A DNA stretch of 32,085 nt from Natrinema versiforme JCM 10478 (GTDB lineage: Archaea > Halobacteriota > Halobacteria > Halobacteriales > Natrialbaceae), in contig NZ_AOID01000001.1 of the NCBI RefSeq assembly GCF_000337195.1, positions 10,540-42,624 on the forward strand, read 5' to 3'. Within the stretch, counting starts at the first letter, position 1; the number at the start of each line of letters is the position of its first letter. Below the pieces are notes generated by a model, which saw only the letters and a program-made list of their open reading frames with translations, searched no databases and was not told the DNA's origin. The translations under genes were made by a program, and so were the position numbers. Shown one piece after another: positions 14,326 to 19,872 of this stretch.

Positions 14326-15384
14326 ATGGATCGGCCGATCATCGCCTGCGTCCTCGCCGGTGGCATCGGCAGCCGACTCTATCCCGCGAGCCGGGCCACC
14401 CGACCGAAACAGTTTCTCGCGCTCGGTGGCGAGCGTTCGCTGCTCTCCCGGACGATGGATCGCACGGCCTTCGCCGACGAGCGCTACGTGCTCACTCGAG
14501 ACTCCTTCGCCGACGACATCCACGACCACGCGCCCGAAGCGGGCGTGCTGGTCGAACCCGACGGCAAGGACACCGGGCCGGCCCTGGTCTACGCTGCGTG
14601 GCGGCTCCGCGAGCGGTTCGAGACGGAGCCGGTGTTGGTCTGTCTCCCCAGCGACCACCACGTCGACGACGAGGCGGCGTTCGCGACGCGGCTCGAGCGG
14701 GCCGCCGAAATCGCGGTCGAAACGGACGGGCTGGTCACGCTCGGCGTCGAGCCGACGCGGCCGTCGACGGGCTACGGGTACGTCGTCCCCTCAGGGAGCA
14801 ACTTCGACGGCGACTCCGGCGCTGACTACGCCGCGGTCGAGCGCTTCACCGAGAAACCCGACCGCGAGGACGCGGCGCGACTCCTCGAGTCCGGCGCGTA
14901 CTGGAACGCCGGCGTCTTCGCGTGGACGCCCGGCGCGCTGTTGGAAGCGGCTCGGGACTCGCCGCTCGCCCCGCTGGTCGCGGCGCTCGAGGCCGGAGAC
15001 CCGGCCCGCGGCTTCGACGCGGTCGACCCCGTCAGCATGGATTACGCGATCATGGAGCACGCGACGGACGTCTTCGTCACCCCGCTATCGGTCGAATGGG
15101 ACGATCTCGGAACGTGGGACGCCGTCGGGCGAACCCTCGAGACCGACATCGATGCCGACGCCGACGACCCGGGAGCCGCGGCGAACGACGCTGTCGCTGG
15201 GGATATCCTCTCGATCGACGCCGCGAACAACGTCGTCGCGGCACCCGATTCCCACGTCTCGCTGCTCGAGGTGGAGGACCTGATCGTGGCCGCCTACGAC
15301 GACCGCATCCTCGTCGCGCCGCGGGACTCCTCACAGCGGGTCCGCGACGCGGTCGCTCGACTGCGTGAGCGCGATCTGTTCTGA
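14326..15384 (+). CDS. manC: Mannose-1-phosphate guanylyltransferase
   Basis: A 352-residue nucleotidyltransferase that makes GDP-mannose from mannose-1-phosphate and GTP, a donor for surface glycosylation. Motifs in order are the nucleotide-binding 'LAGGIGSRLYPASRATRPKQFL' (10-31), 'VEPDGKDTGPAL', 'LPSDHHV', 'STGYGYV', 'FTEKPDREDA', 'YWNAGVFAWTPGAL', and 'MDYAIMEHATDVFVTPLSVEWDDLGTWDAV'. The length fits the single-domain form without a fused isomerase. The ATG at 14326 lies one base after the preceding stop codon, so co-translation with the DUF7091-like gene is likely. The large open frame extending 900 bases upstream is an artefact of high GC. Confidence 0.92.
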   Translation: MDRPIIACVLAGGIGSRLYPASRATRPKQFLALGGERSLLSRTMDRTAFADERYVLTRDSFADDIHDHAPEAGVLVEPDGKDTGPALVYAAWRLRERFETEPVLVCLPSDHHVDDEAAFATRLERAAEIAVETDGLVTLGVEPTRPSTGYGYVVPSGSNFDGDSGADYAAVERFTEKPDREDAARLLESGAYWNAGVFAWTPGALLEAARDSPLAPLVAALEAGDPARGFDAVDPVSMDYAIMEHATDVFVTPLSVEWDDLGTWDAVGRTLETDIDADADDPGAAANDAVAGDILSIDAANNVVAAPDSHVSLLEVEDLIVAAYDDRILVAPRDSSQRVRDAVARLRERDLF

Positions 15385-15449
15385 TCCGAGCGCCCGATTC
15401 GGCTGCTGACGCCGACCCGGTCGATTCGGCCACGAGACGTCTGCATCGG

Positions 15450-15650
15450 TCACAGCTTCGAGTGCAGATACTCGAAGCCGCCTCTGTAACTGAGGAGATA
15501 CGAGAGACCGGGCGCGAGAACCAATAGTGGAACCGTGTACAGCAGTTGCGTAAACGGATCCGGCGGGGCAACGATCGCCGAGAGCACAACCGCGAGTATC
15601 CAGAGTACGACTGTTGTCCGCAAAAATCGGACGTGGCTTCCGTCGCTCAT
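15450..15650 (-). CDS. Small two-helix membrane protein, unknown
   Basis: A 66-residue protein with two hydrophobic segments (about 10-28, 'TTVVLWILAVVLSAIVAP', and 36-54, 'LLYTVPLLVLAPGLSYLLS'), joined by 'PPDPFTQ', and a basic/aromatic C-terminus. Short, conserved-looking haloarchaeal membrane proteins of this shape are common and uncharacterised. A very AT-rich stretch at 15671-15692 (atatatttgt...) gives a TATA element about 25 nt before the ATG, supporting expression as a leaderless mRNA. It is not related to the oxidase genes next door as far as I can see. Confidence 0.75.
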   Translation of the reverse strand: MSDGSHVRFLRTTVVLWILAVVLSAIVAPPDPFTQLLYTVPLLVLAPGLSYLLSYRGGFEYLHSKL

Positions 15651-15797
15651 ACTATGAGCACTCTCTCGCCATATATTTGTATTTTGTATAATGGTTCCGT
15701 CCCTATGACAAACCCCTCTTTCAGTGAGAATAGACGCAAGTTCCTGATTACGAACGATTCCGAGTGTCCCCAGACAAAACGCGAGTCGGTGGTTCCG

Positions 15798-16004
15798 CTA
15801 GTTCGAGTCAGCCGATCCCATCTCGCCACCGTTCTGGGGCCACATCGCCCAGACCAGCAGGCCGAGGACGAGCACACCGGCGAGCGCGACCGACTCGAGG
15901 ACGGATAGTTCGACCCCGAACCACGAGAGCGCCGTCCGGAACTCGACGACGAACGGGACGAGGACGGCGATGACGACTAGCAACGCGCCCGGTGAGATAC
16001 GCAT
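15798..16004 (-). CDS. cbaC: CbaC-like small subunit of ba3 oxidase
   Basis: A 68-residue protein with two membrane helices (about 5-22, 'GALLVVIAVLVPFVVE', and 36-54, 'SVALAGVLVLGLLVWAMW') and a short polar tail. Its ATG follows the TAG of the oxidase subunit I gene with no intervening base, so it is the last gene of the cbaD-cbaB-cbaA-cbaC operon. The N-terminus 'MRISPGALLVVIAVLVPF' matches what I recall of haloarchaeal CbaC proteins. It is probably an accessory or structural membrane subunit. Its exact role is not known. Confidence 0.82.
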   Translation of the reverse strand: MRISPGALLVVIAVLVPFVVEFRTALSWFGVELSVLESVALAGVLVLGLLVWAMWPQNGGEMGSADSN

Positions 16005-17738
16005 CTAGGGCATCACCTCTCGGACGGACTCGAGGACGATCGCGGGGTCGATTCCGATGGTCAGCTGGAAGCCCTCGATGCCGGGGCCGAACAGGCCGCC
16101 GGCGTCGATGATGCTGGCGAGCGGGAGCGTGTACGCGAAGACCACGAGGACGGTGGCGATCGCGGTCCAGAGCTTGAGGTTGTCGAGGACGACCGGCGCG
16201 TCCTCGGGACCCGACAGCGTCCCGGCGTAGGTGTTGTCCGGGATGGCGTCGCTTTCGCCGCCGATGGTGGTCATGACCATGTTCAGGAGGAACAGGGCCA
16301 GCGCGATGGTCAGCAGCGCCGCGCCCAGCGCGACCTGTGCGTTGATCTCGCCGACGGTCCCGGCGGCGGGCTCGAAGTTGAAGCCCTGATACTGCGGTTC
16401 GGCGGTCCGCCGAGGCATGCCGAACAGCCCGGAGCGGTGCATCGCGTTCGACATGAACGTCATACCGACGAACCAGAGCAGCACCTGTCCCAGCGCGAGC
16501 GAGCGGTTCCACAGCTGTTTGCCGGTCACCTGTGGGACGAACCAGTAGGCCGCGGCCATGAACGTCAACGCGACGGCGGTCCCGACGGTGAGGTGGAAGT
16601 GACCGACGATCCACCACGTGTTGTGGACGAGGTAGTTGATGTTCATCCCGGCGTTGATCATGCCGGAGAAGCCGGCCGCGGCGAACATCAGGCCCGCAAG
16701 CGCCATGCCGGTAAAGACCGGGTCGCGCCACGGCAGGGCCTTGAGCCAGCCCAGATAGCCCGTCCCGCCGCGCTGGCGTGCGCCGTGTTCCATGCTGGCG
16801 ACGACGGTAAAGGCCGTCAGCAGGCTGGGCAGCAGGAGGAACATCGTGTTCGTCATCGCGATGAACTTGTACCCTTCCGCGATGCCGGGGTCCAGGTACT
16901 GGTGGTGGATCCCGGTCGGCGTCGACAGCAGGAGGAAGAGCACGAAGACGACCCGCGCGAGCGGATCGCTGAACAGCTTTCCGCCGGAGAGCTTCGGTAA
17001 CATGATATACCACATCATGTACGCCGGCATCAGCCAGAAGTAGACGACGGCGTGGCCGAAGTACCAGAACAGCGTTCGGCTCAGCAGCGGGTTGACCGAG
17101 TCGACGATCCCCATCGACCACGGCAACAGGAGCACGAGAATCGACAGCGCGACGCCGAGCGTACACAGGTACCAGAACAGCGTCGTCGTCAGCGTCATGA
17201 ACGTCGGCAACGGGATCCGCTCGTCGGGGTTCTCCCCGCGCCACGCCCACCACGTCCGGAACCAGTCGGCCCCGGCGAGCCACGTCCCGACGACGAACAG
17301 CACCAGCCCCACGTAGAACGCCGGATGGGCCTGCAGCGGCGCGTAGAACGTAAAGAGCACGTCCGCCTGCATATCGATCGAATCCACGACGCCGCCGAGG
17401 ATTGAGACCCCGACCAGCACCGTTCCGACCACCATCATCGCGTACCACGCCCAGCTAAAGCGCAGGTCCTCGAGGCCGCGATCGAGGCTGGTCGTCACCG
17501 CCCACGTGAAGATGCCCACGAGGAAGAAGATCGTGAACGTGATCGCCAGCAACACGCCGTGGGCGGTGAGGACGGTGTAGTAGTCGACCGAGTCGATAAA
17601 GCGGAGGTAATCGGTTCGGTGGAGCGCCTGCACGAGGCCAAGCGAGCCGCCGATCGCGAGTGCGAGGAAGGAACTCCAGAACGCCGCCGAGATCAGTCGC
17701 GCTTCGGAGGGGAACTGGTCGACGTAGGCGTTACGCAT
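16005..17738 (-). CDS. cbaA: ba3-type cytochrome oxidase subunit I
   Basis: A 577-residue haem-copper oxygen reductase, B family. The catalytic ligands are visible: low-spin haem ligands His60 ('LTAHGVLLA') and His382 ('GHFHLTVG'), high-spin haem ligand His380, and CuB ligands His229, His278 and His279, with the cross-linking Tyr233 ('GHAVVYFW', spacing H-x3-Y). Thirteen or more hydrophobic helices are expected. It reduces oxygen to water in the cell membrane and pumps protons. The ATG at 17738 is preferred because GGAGG (17751-17747) lies 8 nt before it; 17744 is too close. It overlaps the end of the subunit II gene by 8 nt, showing coupling. Confidence 0.95.
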   Translation of the reverse strand: MRNAYVDQFPSEARLISAAFWSSFLALAIGGSLGLVQALHRTDYLRFIDSVDYYTVLTAHGVLLAITFTIFFLVGIFTWAVTTSLDRGLEDLRFSWAWYAMMVVGTVLVGVSILGGVVDSIDMQADVLFTFYAPLQAHPAFYVGLVLFVVGTWLAGADWFRTWWAWRGENPDERIPLPTFMTLTTTLFWYLCTLGVALSILVLLLPWSMGIVDSVNPLLSRTLFWYFGHAVVYFWLMPAYMMWYIMLPKLSGGKLFSDPLARVVFVLFLLLSTPTGIHHQYLDPGIAEGYKFIAMTNTMFLLLPSLLTAFTVVASMEHGARQRGGTGYLGWLKALPWRDPVFTGMALAGLMFAAAGFSGMINAGMNINYLVHNTWWIVGHFHLTVGTAVALTFMAAAYWFVPQVTGKQLWNRSLALGQVLLWFVGMTFMSNAMHRSGLFGMPRRTAEPQYQGFNFEPAAGTVGEINAQVALGAALLTIALALFLLNMVMTTIGGESDAIPDNTYAGTLSGPEDAPVVLDNLKLWTAIATVLVVFAYTLPLASIIDAGGLFGPGIEGFQLTIGIDPAIVLESVREVMP

Positions 17739-18537
17739 CGCCATCACCTCCGTCGGCCGACGCGTTCCCGTCGTCCGCCACGACCGAGAGCGTCCCGCTT
17801 TCCTCGTAGTCGTCGACGGTCACGGTCCAGTCGTGGTCGCCCTCGCCGAGGTCGGCGGTGTCGACGGTAAACTCGACTTGCTCGGTGCTGTCGCCGGCCA
17901 CCGTAACGTCTCGTTCGGACTGTTGTTCGCCGATTTCGAGCGTGGCCGTCGTCTCGAGGTCTTCCTGCATGCCGTTGCTCACGTTCGCGGTGATCGTCGT
18001 CTCGTTGCCCGCGTCGACCTCGTCGGGAGCCTCGACGGATAGCTCGGTCAGGTCGAATTCGTCCTCGGGGACGACGTTCAGTTTCCCTTCCATCGTGTGG
18101 TGATACTCACCGCAGTACTCGTTACAGAGGATACCGTACTCGCCCGGTTCGTCGAACTGGACGGTCATCTCCGAGACCTGCCCGGGGATGACCATCGTAT
18201 TGACGTTCGTTCCGACGACCGAGAAGCTGTGTGTCACGTCCCGACTCGTCACGTAGAAGGTTACTTCGCTGTTCGCCGGCACCTCGATTTCCGCCGGACT
18301 GTACGACCACGCCTGCGCGACGACGGTGACCTCGTACTCGTTGCCGCCGACGTGTTCGACGCCGGGCTCGGCGAAGCGTTCGTCGTCGTTGATCTCGGCG
18401 GGATCGATGCTGCCGGCCTCGTCGTCGATCATCGCGATGCCGGGGCCGACCGCACCGTAGGTAATCGTCGCGATGAAGCCGACGATCAACACCATCGCCG
18501 CGGCTAACCACACTTTTTCGTACGTGTGGATATTCAT
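17731..18537 (-). CDS. cbaB: ba3-type cytochrome oxidase subunit II with extra C-terminal Ig-like domain
   Basis: A 268-residue protein. One N-terminal membrane anchor (about 9-30) precedes the cupredoxin domain (about 62-158). The binuclear CuA site is complete: His103, Cys138, Glu140, Cys142, His146 and Met149 (C-x-E-x-C-x3-H-x2-M). It receives electrons, probably from a halocyanin, and passes them to subunit I. Residues about 162-254 are an added beta-rich domain ('LSVEAPDEVDAGNETTITANVSN ... GEGDHDWTVTVDDYEESGTLSV') that resembles CARDB/Ig-like adhesion domains, beyond the usual length of about 160 residues. The end is Asp/Gly-rich. The start ATG overlaps the stop of cbaD (ATGA). Confidence 0.93.
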   Translation of the reverse strand: MNIHTYEKVWLAAAMVLIVGFIATITYGAVGPGIAMIDDEAGSIDPAEINDDERFAEPGVEHVGGNEYEVTVVAQAWSYSPAEIEVPANSEVTFYVTSRDVTHSFSVVGTNVNTMVIPGQVSEMTVQFDEPGEYGILCNEYCGEYHHTMEGKLNVVPEDEFDLTELSVEAPDEVDAGNETTITANVSNGMQEDLETTATLEIGEQQSERDVTVAGDSTEQVEFTVDTADLGEGDHDWTVTVDDYEESGTLSVVADDGNASADGGDGDA

Positions 18538-18746
18538 GCCAGCCCCACCCCCAACAGAACGGGCTGGAGCGCCCCGACCACGGTCGGCCCGTTGCCGAGG
18601 AACTCCACGAAGTACATGAACAGCCACAGCAGTACCAGTATCAAGAAGTAGATCCCGATAAGGATCGCCGTCCCGACGGGATCATACTCGTCGTGACCGA
18701 TCTCCCGAACTCGATCGGTCTCCTGCTTTTCTGTTGCCGAAGCCAT
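18534..18746 (-). CDS. cbaD: CbaD-like single-helix subunit of ba3 oxidase
   Basis: A 70-residue protein. A polar, charged N-terminus ('ASATEKQETDRVREIGHDEYDPVGT') leads into one long membrane helix ('AILIGIYFLILVLLWLFMYFVEFL', about 27-50). This is the pattern of subunit IIa of ba3 oxidases, which substitutes for the second helix of subunit II. The last bases overlap the cbaB start as ATGA. The ATG at 18746 is chosen because GTAAGT (18776-18771) lies about 27 nt upstream and because upstream residues in the longer open frame fall inside the promoter region. It is the first gene of the minus-strand oxidase operon. Confidence 0.85.
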   Translation of the reverse strand: MASATEKQETDRVREIGHDEYDPVGTAILIGIYFLILVLLWLFMYFVEFLGNGPTVVGALQPVLLGVGLA

Positions 18747-18770
18747 ACGAGTGGGTACGGAAGGGTGTGG

Positions 18771-18824
18771 ACTTACGACCGGTCGTATTTCCCGCCGATT
18801 GGGAAATCCGTGGGGTATTAAGCT
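18771..18824. promoter_or_regulatory. Divergent cba promoter with perfect 14-bp palindrome and second inverted repeat
   Basis: TACGACCGGTCGTA at 18774-18787 is a perfect palindrome. Directly beside it, ATTTCCC (18787-18793) pairs with GGGAAAT (18801-18807) over a 7-nt spacer. The palindrome covers the likely TATA of the minus operon (about 18776-18771). The TATA of the plus operon, TATTAAG, is at about 18815-18821, 29 nt before the ATG at 18847. A dimeric regulator bound here could control both operons. The regulator is not identified. Confidence 0.55.
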
Positions 18825-18846
18825 GTCAGCACGCCCAGTGGAGCGT

Positions 18847-19059
18847 ATGACTCTCGAGTCTGTCACGCCGCGACACGCGGCTGCCATCGGACTGGTCGCC
18901 TTCGTTCCGGTACTGGTCTATGCAGTTACGAACTCGGTGCTCGCCGGCGTCGTCAGCGGGATCAACCTCCTGCTCATTTACGGATCGCTGTACGTCGCCA
19001 TGTCCCCGGTCGAGGGCGGGCACGGTCACGACCACGACGGGAGCGGCACGGCGAGTTGA
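18847..19059 (+). CDS. Small ba3-associated membrane protein with His-rich tail (CbaE-like)
   Basis: A 70-residue protein with two membrane helices (about 12-29, 'AIGLVAFVPVLVYAVTN', and 31-52, 'VLAGVVSGINLLLIYGSLYVAM'). A His/Gly/Asp tail with four His (GGHGHDHDG) follows, a possible metal-binding motif. Haloarchaeal genomes carry this protein beside ba3 oxidase genes, where it is annotated as an oxidase subunit (recalled, not searched). It is the first gene of the plus-strand operon, and TATTAAG is about 29 nt upstream. Copper binding by the tail is inference from its composition and from the downstream copper ATPase. Confidence 0.8.
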   Translation: MTLESVTPRHAAAIGLVAFVPVLVYAVTNSVLAGVVSGINLLLIYGSLYVAMSPVEGGHGHDHDGSGTAS

Positions 19060-19073
19060 CGGCCGCGCTCTCG

Positions 19074-19871
19074 ATGACAGCCGTTCCCCTCGCGCTCTCA
19101 TCCGCCGGCCTCGAGAACGCGGACCTGCTCGTCCTCGTCGTCGTCGGCCTGTTCGCGGGCGCACACTGTCTGGGCATGTGCGGCCCGCTGGTGACGACCT
19201 ATGCCGATCGGATCGGGGCCGCAAGCGAGAAGCGCCGCGAGGACGCCCTTTCGGCCTTCGAAGTCCGCCAGCACGCGCTGTTCAACCTCGGGCGAACGGC
19301 GAGTTACGCGGCTATCGGCGGCCTGTTCGGCCTGCTCGGCGCAGCGACCATCGCCTCGAGCGAGACCGTCGGCGCGGTCGGCAACGGCGTCAGGGGGGCG
19401 ATCGGCATTCTCGTCGGTTTCGCGATTATCGTGAGCGGGAGCTACTACCTGCGGGGGAAAACCTCCGTTCCCGGTCACGGCCTCCCCTTGGTCGGCTCGC
19501 TGTTTCGCCGCGTCTCCGGGGCGCTCTCGAGCCGAATCGATCGCCTCGCGACGTCGCCCGGGATCGTCGCGCTCGGCGCGGTTCACGGGTTCATGCCGTG
19601 TCCGATCATCTACCCGGCCTACCTCTACGCGTTCGCGCTCGGGTCGCCGACCCGCGGCGCGCTCTCGCTGGCCGCGCTCGGAGTCGGGACGGTACCGACG
19701 CTGTTCGCGTACGGCACGATCTTGACCGCGCTCGAGCCCGACACGCGCGTGCGACTTCATCGCGGGCTGGGCGCGGCGTTCATCGTCCTCGGCTACATTC
19801 CCCTCTCACACGGACTGATGCTGTACGGGGTTCACCTGCCCCATCCGCCGATCCCGTTCGCACAACTCTAA
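19074..19871 (+). CDS. SafE/COG2836 membrane protein, probable oxidase copper/thiol assembly factor
   Basis: A 265-residue polytopic membrane protein of the TauE/SafE-like, DsbD-related group (COG2836). It has the motif 'GAHCLGMCGPL' (about 29-39), with a His and two Cys in the membrane, and a second half with 'HGFMPCPIIYPAYLYAFALGS' (another His-x4-Cys-Pro). About six hydrophobic helices are expected. In bacteria COG2836 genes accompany CcoI/FixI-type copper ATPases in cbb3 oxidase assembly loci. The same pairing here suggests a role in delivering or reducing copper for CuA/CuB. The start is uncertain: ATG at 19074, or TTG at 19056 which would overlap the previous stop. I chose the ATG. Confidence 0.85.
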   Translation: MTAVPLALSSAGLENADLLVLVVVGLFAGAHCLGMCGPLVTTYADRIGAASEKRREDALSAFEVRQHALFNLGRTASYAAIGGLFGLLGAATIASSETVGAVGNGVRGAIGILVGFAIIVSGSYYLRGKTSVPGHGLPLVGSLFRRVSGALSSRIDRLATSPGIVALGAVHGFMPCPIIYPAYLYAFALGSPTRGALSLAALGVGTVPTLFAYGTILTALEPDTRVRLHRGLGAAFIVLGYIPLSHGLMLYGVHLPHPPIPFAQL

Positions 19872-19872
19872 C

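Noticed and set aside
13900-14661. N-terminal extension of the DapA-family frame
   Set aside because: It overlaps two well supported genes on the other strand; homology starts at the ATG at 13899.
15647-15877. 76-codon minus-strand frame between the small membrane protein and cbaC
   Set aside because: It overlaps both neighbours, covers their promoter region and has no recognisable features.
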